From: Opacimonas sp040514355
Lineage (GTDB): Bacteria; Pseudomonadota; Gammaproteobacteria; Enterobacterales; Alteromonadaceae
DNA length: 64,000 nt
Assembly: GCA_040514355.1 (NCBI GenBank)
Contig: JBEVCF010000104.1
Span: 7,840 to 71,839 of the forward strand
Direction of reading: 5' to 3'
The position numbers and the translations under genes are program-made. Position 1 is the stretch's first letter; every line of letters starts with the position of its first letter. The notes beneath the pieces were generated by a model. The model saw only the letters and a program-made list of their open reading frames with translations, searched no databases and was not told where the DNA came from. This document shows, piece by piece, positions 8,176 to 17,218 of the stretch.

Positions 8176-8577
8176 TTAGTCAGCCTCACACAACCAGGCG
8201 GTTAATTGCGCTCTCACCTCTTCGCTGATCACTTTCGACTTTTGCGTCTCATAATCAAAGTGCACCATTGTGGTTGAGCCCTTCGCAACACGTATATCGC
8301 CCTGCCATACCTCTTGATACACCGTAAATGAACTATTGCCAATCCTGGCGATGCCGGTTTTGATTTCGACATCCTTACCGTAGTGTATCTGCGCTAGGTA
8401 ATCGACCGCTACTGAAGCGATGATAAGTGGCCAACGAGATAGGTCTAAGCTTGGATTAAACAGCTTAAAAATTGGCTCCCGTGCCGTTTCGAACCACTTT
8501 GGCACGACCGTGTTATTGACATGGCGCAACGCGTCGGTTTCGTAAAATCGGACTTTAAAGGTTTCACTGAACATCAT
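8176..8577 (-). CDS. Acyl-CoA thioesterase, 4HBT/YbgC-like hotdog
   Basis: 133-residue single hotdog-fold protein. The signature FYETDALRHVNNTVVPKWFE carries the catalytic aspartate D15 followed by the HVNN helix, as in 4-hydroxybenzoyl-CoA thioesterase and YbgC. It probably hydrolyses short or medium acyl-CoA in the cytoplasm; the substrate cannot be read from sequence. It begins 6 bp after the uvrA stop on the same strand, so it is likely transcribed with uvrA. Two consecutive ATGs (8575 and 8572) could both serve as start. Confidence 0.88.
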   Translation of the reverse strand: MMFSETFKVRFYETDALRHVNNTVVPKWFETAREPIFKLFNPSLDLSRWPLIIASVAVDYLAQIHYGKDVEIKTGIARIGNSSFTVYQEVWQGDIRVAKGSTTMVHFDYETQKSKVISEEVRAQLTAWLCEAD

Positions 8578-8583
8578 CTATCA

Positions 8584-11409
8584 TTACTTCAACATGGGTT
8601 TTAAGAAACGTCCCGTGTGCGAGACCTCACTCTCTGCGACCTGCTCAGGTGTGCCTTCCGCAATGATTTGACCACCGCCTGATCCGCCTTCCGGTCCAAG
8701 ATCGACAATCCAATCGGCCGTCTTGATTACATCCAAGTTATGTTCAATCACCACCATGGTGTTACCGGCATCACGCAAGCGATGTAACACGAACATCAAC
8801 TGCTTAATATCGTGGAAATGCAGACCAGTGGTGGGCTCATCTAAGATATACAAAGTTTGACCGGTATCGCGCTTAGATAACTCTTTGGCGAGTTTCACCC
8901 GCTGCGCTTCACCACCAGACAAGGTCGTCGCGGCTTGGCCCAAACGAATATAAGATAAACCAACATCCATCAAAGTTTGCAGTTTGCGACTGATAGCAGG
9001 GATTGCATCGAAGAATTCACGCGCATCTTCTACCGTCATTTCCAAAATTTCATGAATATTTTTGCCTTTGAAACGGATCTCTAAGGTTTCGCGATTATAA
9101 CGTTTGCCGGCACACACATCACAAGGCACATAGACGTCAGGTAAGAAGTGCATTTCAACTTTGATCACCCCGTCACCTTGGCACGCTTCACAACGCCCAC
9201 CTTTGACATTAAAACTAAAGCGTCCTGCTTTGTACCCGCGCGAACGGGCTTCCTGAGTCCCAGCAAAAATCTCGCGGATCGGTGTAAAAATACCCGCATA
9301 CGTCGCCGGATTGGAACGTGGCGTACGGCCGATGGGTGATTGATCAATATCCACCACCTTATCCATCTTCTCCAAACCCGTGATTTTTTTATACGGGGCC
9401 GGCTCATTGGTCGTGGCTTTGTTTAGCTCGCGCTGTGCAATTTTATAAAACGTGTCGTTAATCAGTGTCGATTTACCTGAACCAGACACCCCAGTCACAC
9501 AGGTCATCAAGCCGGTCGGGATTTTTAATGTCACATCACGTAAGTTGTTTCCCGTTGCGCCTTCTAACACCACCCAACCATCTTTTTTGGGCTTGTTGCG
9601 CTTTTTGGGGACCTCGATCGCTTCTACACCAGATAAATACTTACCCGTCAAAGATTCTGGCGTATTTTTGATATCCTCGAGTGAGCCTTGTGCAATAATT
9701 TCACCACCGTGGACACCCGCGCCAGGACCAATATCAACAATGTAGTCGGCATCACGGATAGCATCCTCATCGTGCTCGACTACCAATACGGTATTACCCA
9801 AATCGCGAAGATGGCGCAACGTTTTCAAAAGGCGCTCGTTGTCGCGTTGATGCAGGCCAATGGAAGGTTCATCCAAGACATACATGACGCCGACCAGACC
9901 TGCTCCAATCTGACTAGCAAGGCGAATACGCTGGGCTTCTCCACCAGATAGGGTATCGGCACTGCGCTCTAGCGAAAGATAATTGAGACCAACATTGATC
10001 AAGAAATTCAAACGGTCTTGGATCTCTTTCAAAATCTTTTCCGCAATGGCTGCTTTTTGGCCGGTCAAGCTCAAATTCATAAAGAAATCACACGCTTGCG
10101 CAATCGACATATTCGCAACAACCGGTAAATTCGTCCCTTCAATAAAGACATTGCGTGCTTCTAGGCGCAAACGTGAGCCTTCACACGTTGAACAGGGTTG
10201 ATTGGCTAAATATTTGGCTAGCTCATCACGCACTGAATTGGACTCGGTATCTTTGTAACGACGCTCCATATTGGGAATAACCCCTTCAAAAGGGTGCTTG
10301 CGCTGCATAATATCGCCGCGTTCGTTGATGTACTTAAACGCAATCGCTTTTCCTTTCGAGCCATTTAAAATGACATCAACGGCTTTTTTGTCCAACTCTT
10401 TAAACGGTACATTTAGGTCAAAATCGTAATGTTCTGCTACCGCCTGAAGCATTTGAAAATAATAAAAACTGCGTTTGTCCCAACCGCGAATAGCACCACC
10501 GGCTAAGCTGATATCCGGATTAGTCACCACGCGAGATGGGTCAAAAAACTGGCGCGTACCTAAGCCATCACAGGTTTGGCAAGCACCGGCTGGGTTATTG
10601 AATGAAAACAGTCGCGGTTCTAACTCAGCGATACTGTAGCCACAATGCGGACAGGCAAAATTGGCTGAGAAAATAATCTCTTCGGCGTCCGGGTCGTCCA
10701 TTAATGCCACCTTGGCATTACCAGCAGAGAGATTGAGTGCCGTTTCAAAAGACTCGGCTAAACGCAGTTGCAAGTCATCACGCACCTTAAACCGATCCAC
10801 CACCACTTCAATCGTGTGTTTTTTATGTAGCTCTAACGTCGGAGGATCGGAGAGATCGCATACTTCACCATCGATACGGGCACGGATAAACCCTTGGGCA
10901 CTCAAGCTCTGGAGGGTATTGACGTGCTCGCCTTTACGGTTTTGGACCACCGGCGCCAATAACATTAATTTAGTGCCCTCAGGCATGGCTAAGACACGGT
11001 CTACCATTTGCGAAATGGTCTGGGCATCTAACGCAACGTTATGCTCTGGACACTTTGGTGTGCCGACACGTGCAAATAAAAGCCGCAAATAATCGTAAAT
11101 CTCGGTGATAGTACCGACGGTTGATCGTGGATTATGAGACGTGGATTTTTGTTCAATGGATATCGCTGGAGACAAGCCCTCTATGTGATCGACATCGGGT
11201 TTTTCCATCATTGACAAAAATTGGCGCGCATAAGCGGAAAGTGACTCAACGTATCGGCGTTGGCCTTCAGCGTACAGCGTATCAAATGCTAGAGAAGATT
11301 TACCAGAGCCTGACAAACCGGTAATGACAACCAGTTTATCACGGGGAAGATCGAGAGAAATGTTCTTTAAATTATGGGTTCTCGCACCGCGTACTTCAAT
11401 TTTATCCAT
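8584..11409 (-). CDS. uvrA: UvrABC excision nuclease subunit A
   Basis: DNA damage recognition ATPase of nucleotide excision repair. The start ATG 11407-11409 (MDKIEVRGARTHNLKN) matches E. coli exactly; the 17-residue upstream open frame is not part of the protein. It has 941 residues (940 in E. coli). Two ABC ATPase modules are seen (GLSGSGKSSLAFD with the first LSGGEAQRIRL, and GVSGSGKSTLIND with LSGGEAQRVKL). Zinc-binding cysteine clusters are CPHCGYS...CQTC and CEACQGDG...CDVC. The gene diverges from the MFS/ssb pair, an arrangement common in gammaproteobacteria. No LexA box of CTGT-N8-ACAG form is visible upstream. Confidence 0.98.
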   Translation of the reverse strand: MDKIEVRGARTHNLKNISLDLPRDKLVVITGLSGSGKSSLAFDTLYAEGQRRYVESLSAYARQFLSMMEKPDVDHIEGLSPAISIEQKSTSHNPRSTVGTITEIYDYLRLLFARVGTPKCPEHNVALDAQTISQMVDRVLAMPEGTKLMLLAPVVQNRKGEHVNTLQSLSAQGFIRARIDGEVCDLSDPPTLELHKKHTIEVVVDRFKVRDDLQLRLAESFETALNLSAGNAKVALMDDPDAEEIIFSANFACPHCGYSIAELEPRLFSFNNPAGACQTCDGLGTRQFFDPSRVVTNPDISLAGGAIRGWDKRSFYYFQMLQAVAEHYDFDLNVPFKELDKKAVDVILNGSKGKAIAFKYINERGDIMQRKHPFEGVIPNMERRYKDTESNSVRDELAKYLANQPCSTCEGSRLRLEARNVFIEGTNLPVVANMSIAQACDFFMNLSLTGQKAAIAEKILKEIQDRLNFLINVGLNYLSLERSADTLSGGEAQRIRLASQIGAGLVGVMYVLDEPSIGLHQRDNERLLKTLRHLRDLGNTVLVVEHDEDAIRDADYIVDIGPGAGVHGGEIIAQGSLEDIKNTPESLTGKYLSGVEAIEVPKKRNKPKKDGWVVLEGATGNNLRDVTLKIPTGLMTCVTGVSGSGKSTLINDTFYKIAQRELNKATTNEPAPYKKITGLEKMDKVVDIDQSPIGRTPRSNPATYAGIFTPIREIFAGTQEARSRGYKAGRFSFNVKGGRCEACQGDGVIKVEMHFLPDVYVPCDVCAGKRYNRETLEIRFKGKNIHEILEMTVEDAREFFDAIPAISRKLQTLMDVGLSYIRLGQAATTLSGGEAQRVKLAKELSKRDTGQTLYILDEPTTGLHFHDIKQLMFVLHRLRDAGNTMVVIEHNLDVIKTADWIVDLGPEGGSGGGQIIAEGTPEQVAESEVSHTGRFLKPMLK

Positions 11410-11568
11410 GATGTCCAAATAGCTAAATGCTAAAAGATTAAGTATGCCATACCTAATCAAAAAAATAATATCTGTTTACGCGTTTCACATCCTTTTTGTT
11501 CACTCGACCATCCGCCTAAACTTCATCGATCGGCTTTTGCGTGAGTTGTGATAAAATAGAATCAGTTT

Positions 11569-12933
11569 TTGGTGAAAATAGACATTTTTGTGAACGCAAC
11601 AGAACTCAAAGCGGCTTTCTCCCTCGCGATTATTTATGTTTTACGCATGCTAGGCCTGTTTATGGTCATGCCTGTGTTGGCGATCCTAACTGTTGACTAT
11701 TCTGGATTTTCGGCATGGCATGTTGGCTTAGCGATTGGTGGGTATGGCTTGACACAAGCTATTTTGCAGATCCCCTTTGGTATGTTGTCAGATAAACTGG
11801 GGCGTAAACCAGTGATTGTGCTGGGCCTAATGTTGTTTGCTGTAGGCTCTTTGATTGCAGGTGTAGCGGAGGATATGACGACGCTCATTATCGGACGTGT
11901 ACTTCAAGGTGCAGGCGCAATTGCAGGTGCAGTCATGGCCCTGGCAGCAGATGTAACGCGAGAAGAACACCGTACCAAAGTGATGGCGATTATTGGCATC
12001 GCCATTGGCTGTTCTTTCTATTTAGCCTTACTACTTGGCCCCATTCTAGCCGATGATTATGGCCTGTCGGGGCTGTTCTTGATCACCGCAGCACTGAGTG
12101 TATTTGGTATTGCCCTTGTCGTATTTGTCGTTCCATCCGCGGTCAATATTGCACCGAGTGCAGAAACGCTGCCTCGCAAAGATTTTGTCTTAGGGTTATT
12201 AAGACATAAAGAGCTCTCATTGCTCAATATTAGCGTGTGTCTTTTACACCTGTTTATCACCATTTTATTTATTCAAATTCCCACCCTTTTGACCGACTTG
12301 GGAGTGGGTTTAGAGGCACAGTGGACGGTGTATTTACCCGTCCTATTAGCCTCCATTATCGGGTTAATCGTGTTGATGGGCGCCGCACGGAAACAAGCTA
12401 AAGCGGTCATGAGTGTCAGCATCGTGATGATGATCAGTTGTTTCGCGGGTCTTGCGTTATTCGATGGGGCCTTATCGCTGTACTCGCTATGTGCCTTGAT
12501 TTTAGTATTTTTTATAGGTTTCAATTACTTAGAAGCTAATACTCCTGCACTCGTATCCTCAATCGCACCTGCCGGTAAGAAAGGTACAGCCATGGGGATT
12601 TATGCTAGCTTTCAGTTTTTTGGTGCTTTTTTAGGCGGGATGATTTCTGGTCTTATGACGAGTAGCTTTTCGATTAATGCGCTTTATACTGTGTGCATCG
12701 GGCTTGGCATTGTATGGCTGATTTTAATCCTAAGTTTACATAGCCAACCACGCGTAAAAAGAGTTACACTTACGATTAATTTACAGAACAAAACTGTCGC
12801 AGAATTAGCAACGAGTTTAGGGGCATTAGCCGGCGTTAAAGACATCACGATTGTCGCTGCAGAGCAAGCCGCTTATCTCAAAGTGGATGCCAAAACATTT
12901 GAAATCGCTAAAGCGCGCGCAGTCTTACAATAA
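11569..12933 (+). CDS. MFS transporter, YajR-like with C-terminal YAM-type domain
   Basis: 454-residue 12-TM major facilitator protein. YRMLG-like TM1 (VLRMLGLFMVMPVL), motif A (GMLSDKLGRKP) and GRVLQGAGAIAGAVMAL align with E. coli YajR. After TM12 a roughly 70-residue soluble tail (TLTINLQNKTVAELATSL...YLKVDAKTFEIAKAR) looks like the ferredoxin-like YAM domain of YajR. Substrate is unknown; a drug or proton antiporter is likely. The frame opens at TTG 11569, but GTG 11572 or GTG 11590 could be the real start. It lies between uvrA and ssb, 21 bp before ssb, a synteny shared with Vibrio and Shewanella. Confidence 0.88.
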   Translation: MVKIDIFVNATELKAAFSLAIIYVLRMLGLFMVMPVLAILTVDYSGFSAWHVGLAIGGYGLTQAILQIPFGMLSDKLGRKPVIVLGLMLFAVGSLIAGVAEDMTTLIIGRVLQGAGAIAGAVMALAADVTREEHRTKVMAIIGIAIGCSFYLALLLGPILADDYGLSGLFLITAALSVFGIALVVFVVPSAVNIAPSAETLPRKDFVLGLLRHKELSLLNISVCLLHLFITILFIQIPTLLTDLGVGLEAQWTVYLPVLLASIIGLIVLMGAARKQAKAVMSVSIVMMISCFAGLALFDGALSLYSLCALILVFFIGFNYLEANTPALVSSIAPAGKKGTAMGIYASFQFFGAFLGGMISGLMTSSFSINALYTVCIGLGIVWLILILSLHSQPRVKRVTLTINLQNKTVAELATSLGALAGVKDITIVAAEQAAYLKVDAKTFEIAKARAVLQ

Positions 12934-12954
12934 TTATTAGAACAGAGGTGAATC

Positions 12955-13476
12955 ATGGCTTCAAAAGGCGTAAATAAAGTAATCCTAGTGGGTAATTTAG
13001 GACAAGATCCTGAAGTGCGTGTTATGGGCAATGGTGGCTCTGTTGCTAATTTAAGTATCGCAACCAGCGAAAGTTGGAAGGACCAGCAAGGCCAGCAACA
13101 AGAGCGTACCGAATGGCACCGCGTGGTTATGTATCGCCGTTTGGCGGAGATTGCGGGGGAATACCTCAAAAAAGGCTCCCAAGTTTACCTTGAAGGCAAA
13201 CTGCAAACCCGTAAATGGCAAGACCAATCTGGTAACGATCGCTACACAACTGAAATCGTCGCGGACCAAATGCAGATGCTTGGCGGTCGCAATCAAAATA
13301 GCGGTGGTGCTTATCAAGCTCCCAACGATAACTTCAATCAAGGTGGTGGTAACTACCAGGGCGGCAACCAAGCTAATCAAGGTGGCGGTTATCAAAAACC
13401 TAACAATCCACCTGCACAACAGCCAAAACCGTTACAAGAACCTGATTTCGATTTTGACGATGATATCCCGTTCTAA
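12955..13476 (+). CDS. ssb: Single-stranded DNA-binding protein
   Basis: 173-residue SSB. The N-terminal OB fold (1-112: KGVNKVILVGNLGQDPEVR, ...TEWHRVVMYRRLAEIAGEYL...) is followed by a glycine/asparagine/glutamine-rich disordered linker. The protein ends with the acidic protein-interaction tip DFDDDIPF, the docking site for RecQ, PriA, Exo I and others. The site GAGGTG precedes ATG 12955. The gene ends at a strong hairpin terminator (13537). Its proximity to divergent uvrA is conserved. Confidence 0.98.
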   Translation: MASKGVNKVILVGNLGQDPEVRVMGNGGSVANLSIATSESWKDQQGQQQERTEWHRVVMYRRLAEIAGEYLKKGSQVYLEGKLQTRKWQDQSGNDRYTTEIVADQMQMLGGRNQNSGGAYQAPNDNFNQGGGNYQGGNQANQGGGYQKPNNPPAQQPKPLQEPDFDFDDDIPF

Positions 13477-13536
13477 ACGTTATCTAGTTCAAGACAATTT
13501 TTTAAACTTTTAAAACTTGTCTGAAACCAAATACAA

Positions 13537-13582
13537 AACCCAAGCAGTTCTTGAATGAAAATTTAGATGCTTGGGTTTTTTA
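13537..13582 (+). terminator. Intrinsic terminator after ssb
   Basis: AACCCAAGCA (13537-13546) pairs perfectly with TGCTTGGGTT (13568-13577) and runs into a seven-T tract. It could also help end the convergent amylase transcript. The rest of 13477-13695 shows no gene. Confidence 0.88.
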
Positions 13583-13695
13583 TCGACATTTTGTAATCCA
13601 ATAGGTTAGTGCTAGTTAACGTACTCGATAAAAACCCAAAAGTTGTGATGGATAGCCTGCGATAAGCATATTATTTGCGATATGGCATACAACCA

Positions 13696-15984
13696 TCATC
13701 GCCACACCAACACACTTTGGTCTGCCAGCATCGTCACCTCAGTATTTAGGTTCAACCCAGACCACAACACTGTGCTAGCGTCAGTGAACTCAGCCGGCAA
13801 AGCTTGTGTATCCATGCTGTAGTTAATTGCCACATACACCCTATCATCGCCAAGCTCACGACTGAACACCAAAACAGGTGCGTTATCGGCACTATGTACC
13901 GTGATTTCACCCGTACTCAAAATGGGCTGAGCTTGACGCAAAGCATATAGGCTTTGATACCAATGATATAGGCTATCTGATTCAGCTGATTGCGCTTCGA
14001 CATTATTTTGCGCAAAGTTAGCCGATAGTGCTCTGAAGGGCGTGCGCGTCGAAAAACCCGCGTGTTGCGCATTGTTATTCCAGCTCATAGGGGTTCGCAG
14101 TGCGTGATCGCCTTGTAAACCATTCCCCCCTGCTAAACCAATTTCTTCACCATAATAGGTAAAGGGGGCATTAGACGCCAACAAATATGTCGCAGCAGCG
14201 AGTCGGTATTGTCCCATATTGCCGTTGAGTTGATTGTAAATCCGCACACCAGCGAAGGCATCGTGATTGGCCAAAATCAGTGGCATAGCATCGTGATTCG
14301 CTTCACGCATTTCATTGGTCATACTTGGCAAAGCGCGCTGGGCGCGCACCGAATCCAAAATCGCATGGCCTGCTGCAAAGTTAAAGGCCGCGCCACAAGC
14401 AGATGGAGAAGCCATTTGCCGGAACTGACCAGGCGCCTCACAAACAATATAGATATTGTCATAGTCCTGCACGCCCTCACGCAAAACATGCATTATATCT
14501 AAGTTTTCTGGTTGATTTTCCAAACGACCAGGGCCGTTTTCGACCAATACACCGACCGCATCAAAACGAAATCCATCCACGCCCTTGTTAAGCCAAAACC
14601 GCATACTGTTTTGATGATATGCAATTACGTCCGGGTTCCGTAGGTTAAAATCCGGCATCCTGTCAGTGAAGGCACCATAATACACCCCGTATTGGCTATT
14701 ACGCCAAGGTGTGCGTCCCCATAGCTGCCAGTCATTGGCTACCGTGTCTCGCCAAATAAACCAATCCCGATAAGCATTATCCGCCGAACTAGCGGCATCT
14801 AAAAATAGAGGATTCTGACTCGCCGCATGGTTGACAACATAATCAATAATAATCGCTATACCATAGCGTTCAGCCTCTGCTAACAAACGCTCAAAATCAG
14901 CCATCGTGCCATAGTCACTTTCCACAGCACGATAATCTTGCGTTTCATAACCGTGGTCGTTATCCGCACTTTCCATAATCGGCATTAACCACAACCCCGT
15001 GATCCCCAGTTCGGCTAAATACGGTAAACGCTCTGTTAAACCATTAAAATCGCCGATTCCATCACCATCTGAATCTTGATAACCGCGGACGTAGATCTCC
15101 ATCCAGTTCGCCGATTCATACCAGCCTTCTGGGTGCGTCGAGGCCGGTTGATTGACTGGCACAGTAGACAAATCCAACGCAGCGACGGCATTGCCTTTAG
15201 TCGCTCGTAACTCGGCTAGTGCTTCGCGCGCCTCGGCCTCATCGGCAAATGGTGTAGCTGTAATGCCAGCTCCGATAGCTGCCACGCGATCTTCAACGAC
15301 CCATACCGTATCGCCAAACTCACTGGGTCGCAGGATCAGATCATAATTAGGACTCTTTAAATCACCAAAGTGTACTATGAAGCTAAAGATGGCTGTTTCA
15401 TCCTGAATCGGCACCTCCCAATACGCATAATCACTTTCTATACGCGTTGGTGGCAGCGGAGTTTGCCACGTTGTCTCCATCTGCGGTTCGATAGCCTCAC
15501 CCCACAAATGCAACCCCCAACCTGCATAACGTTCAGAAGAATGCAGGTAATACACTTTCATCACTTCAATCTCATTAGATGGCACAGGGTCAGGATTGGC
15601 GCTAGCTATTTGCGTCACGGCTACTAAGCGGTTTTGCGTGGTTTGGGCTGTGCCATCTGAGACACGTAATGTGGCACTATAACTACCATTGGCGCTCACT
15701 TGAAACGTCACAGCTTGACCAGATTGACAGTTACTCAAGCTACGCGAAGCCGGCTCAGCAGAAGACATACTCACCTCACAAGTAAGCGCATCATTGTCAG
15801 CATCAGAGATTTGCCAGCTCAATTGCACCAAGCCCTGTTGAGAAATGCTATCGACATTAAAAGCACTGACCGCGGGAGCGGTGTTTTTCGGGGGATTAGG
15901 TTGGGGAGGCTTTGGACTACCACCGCCATTTCCTCCACCACAAGCAACGAGTAGCCACAGCAAACATAAACTTAAATACCGCAT
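13696..15984 (-). CDS. GH13 alpha-amylase-family lipoprotein with N-terminal PUD-like domain
   Basis: 762 residues. A lipoprotein signal (MRYLSLCLLWLLVAC, lipidated C15) is followed by a Gly/Pro linker and an Ig-like region (about 40-125). Next comes a pullulanase-associated-type domain (about 138-235; VMKVYYLHSSERYAGWGLHLW). The GH13 barrel starts near residue 290 (MEIYVRGYQDSDGDGIGDF). Nucleophile D475 (VDGFRFDAVG), acid/base E516 (YIVCEAP) and third acidic residue D575 (LANHDAF) are intact. It should hydrolyse alpha-1,4-glucans at the cell surface or in the periplasm. It has no malto-oligosaccharide transporter beside it. Subfamily and exact specificity are not determinable here. Confidence 0.92.
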   Translation of the reverse strand: MRYLSLCLLWLLVACGGGNGGGSPKPPQPNPPKNTAPAVSAFNVDSISQQGLVQLSWQISDADNDALTCEVSMSSAEPASRSLSNCQSGQAVTFQVSANGSYSATLRVSDGTAQTTQNRLVAVTQIASANPDPVPSNEIEVMKVYYLHSSERYAGWGLHLWGEAIEPQMETTWQTPLPPTRIESDYAYWEVPIQDETAIFSFIVHFGDLKSPNYDLILRPSEFGDTVWVVEDRVAAIGAGITATPFADEAEAREALAELRATKGNAVAALDLSTVPVNQPASTHPEGWYESANWMEIYVRGYQDSDGDGIGDFNGLTERLPYLAELGITGLWLMPIMESADNDHGYETQDYRAVESDYGTMADFERLLAEAERYGIAIIIDYVVNHAASQNPLFLDAASSADNAYRDWFIWRDTVANDWQLWGRTPWRNSQYGVYYGAFTDRMPDFNLRNPDVIAYHQNSMRFWLNKGVDGFRFDAVGVLVENGPGRLENQPENLDIMHVLREGVQDYDNIYIVCEAPGQFRQMASPSACGAAFNFAAGHAILDSVRAQRALPSMTNEMREANHDAMPLILANHDAFAGVRIYNQLNGNMGQYRLAAATYLLASNAPFTYYGEEIGLAGGNGLQGDHALRTPMSWNNNAQHAGFSTRTPFRALSANFAQNNVEAQSAESDSLYHWYQSLYALRQAQPILSTGEITVHSADNAPVLVFSRELGDDRVYVAINYSMDTQALPAEFTDASTVLWSGLNLNTEVTMLADQSVLVWR

Positions 15985-16060
15985 ATTCTTTCCAAAACTC
16001 TAGCCAAATTAATCATCCATAGCGTATGCTAGGATTATATCACAAAAATATATCATCATT

Positions 16061-16519
16061 ATGCATTTTACGAATACTACCGCACCTGCTATCAAACGCA
16101 TTGCATTGGTTGCTCACGACAACATGAAACCGGTTTTGGCCAGATGGTGTAAAGCACATGAAACCATTCTCAAAGACCATCAACTTTGGGCGACCGGTAC
16201 CACGGGTAGTGTCATAGAACACGAGAGTGAATTAGTTACTAAGCGTTTATTAAGTGGCCCGATGGGTGGCGATCAGCAGATTGGTGCGTTTATCGCGGAA
16301 CAAAAAATTGATGTGCTTATCTTCTTTTGGGATCCCTTAGCATCGATGCCCCATGATCCGGATATCAAAGCCTTGTTGAGAATTGCGGCCGTGTGGAATA
16401 TTCCCGTTGCGTGTAATCCAGCATCCGCAGATTTATTAGTAAGCTCGCCATTATTGAACAAGGCGTATGAATATCGCATTCCTGATTATTCCGCATATGA
16501 GCAAAACCGCAATGCCTAA
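16061..16519 (+). CDS. mgsA: Methylglyoxal synthase
   Basis: Converts dihydroxyacetone phosphate to methylglyoxal and phosphate, a bypass under phosphate-starved or sugar-phosphate stress. 152 residues, same length as E. coli MgsA. The catalytic Asp is D71 in SGPMGGDQQIGA and the conserved histidine is H98 in ASMPHDPD, at E. coli numbering. IDVLIFFWDPL and AVWNIPVACNPASAD are intact. Divergent from the amylase gene with 76 bp between starts; convergent with the SRPBCC gene. Confidence 0.97.
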   Translation: MHFTNTTAPAIKRIALVAHDNMKPVLARWCKAHETILKDHQLWATGTTGSVIEHESELVTKRLLSGPMGGDQQIGAFIAEQKIDVLIFFWDPLASMPHDPDIKALLRIAAVWNIPVACNPASADLLVSSPLLNKAYEYRIPDYSAYEQNRNA

Positions 16520-16590
16520 ACTTTGATTTGTAGCACGATAACTGTGTGCCAATGAGTAGTAATCTTCATTATGTTCCAACGGCTGTATAC

Positions 16591-17025
16591 TTATGCCTGT
16601 TCGATACCTTTTAAGATCCCACCAAAGGCTCCACCAATTCGGGATTGCAGTATTTTGTCAAATACCGGCCCCAAAATAGGCATGGTGTGATACCCCGCCG
16701 TTTCCCACTCGACCTTCGTACCCATCCCATGCTGAGTCAGTGTGATCTCTCCTTTGGTATGATGAATATGAAACGGTTTTGACGCAGTGATGTGGTAATG
16801 CATCCGAAATGGCCGTTCAAATTCGGTGATCTCTTCGATAAATTCTAAGGGGCCAGCCCCAATTTTTCTGACCGCACCTTTACCATTGCGCTCTTGCGTA
16901 CCCTCGGAAAGCAATTCTGCGACTTTTACCCCCTTAAATTGAGTGTATCCTGCATGGTCAGATAAATAACGGAACACTTCTTGAATTGGTTTATTGATGA
17001 CGCGCTCTACTCTTGCAGCAAACAT
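16591..17025 (-). CDS. SRPBCC (polyketide cyclase/START-like) protein
   Basis: 144 residues from ATG 17023-17025 (MFAARVERVINKPIQEVFRYL), with GAGG 11 nt upstream. An open frame continues to 17163 only by reading through the 10-N gap, so that extension is rejected. VINKPIQEVFRYLSD and the GTKVEWETAGYH...FDKILQSRIGGAFGGILKGI tail are typical of the polyketide cyclase 2 branch. That branch has a helix-grip fold with a hydrophobic ligand cavity. Ligand and role are unknown. It is divergent from mreB across the scaffold gap. Confidence 0.8.
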   Translation of the reverse strand: MFAARVERVINKPIQEVFRYLSDHAGYTQFKGVKVAELLSEGTQERNGKGAVRKIGAGPLEFIEEITEFERPFRMHYHITASKPFHIHHTKGEITLTQHGMGTKVEWETAGYHTMPILGPVFDKILQSRIGGAFGGILKGIEQA

Positions 17026-17144
17026 AATGGTTAAGACCTCATGATAGATTGGGATGGTTGAGTATATGAGGATTGTGTTATCGATGCCAATGGTCACTGC
17101 AATAGACATGGCAAATGAAGTTATTTTTTTATCTAAAAATCTGT

Positions 17145-17154
17145 NNNNNNNNNN
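17145..17154. other. Scaffold gap (10 N)
   Basis: Ten Ns between the SRPBCC gene and mreB. The flanks share no obvious overlap, so its true size is unknown. The mreB promoter may be affected. Confidence 0.99.
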
Positions 17155-17218
17155 CCTTGGCAACTTACCATAAAATAAATGCTCTTAATTTAATAACAAC
17201 ACACCTCACGGGCCAGTC

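Noticed and set aside
10661..11092. 143-codon frame opposite uvrA
   Set aside because: Shadow of uvrA with no ribosome site and no domain.
11410..11568. LexA box between uvrA and the MFS gene
   Set aside because: CTGT is present at 11472-11475 but is not followed by N8-ACAG.
13320..13440. Gly/Asn/Gln repeats in ssb as a DNA repeat array
   Set aside because: It is the normal disordered linker of SSB.
17026..17163. Upstream part of the SRPBCC frame
   Set aside because: Reads through ten Ns; a Shine-Dalgarno site and family start support ATG 17025.
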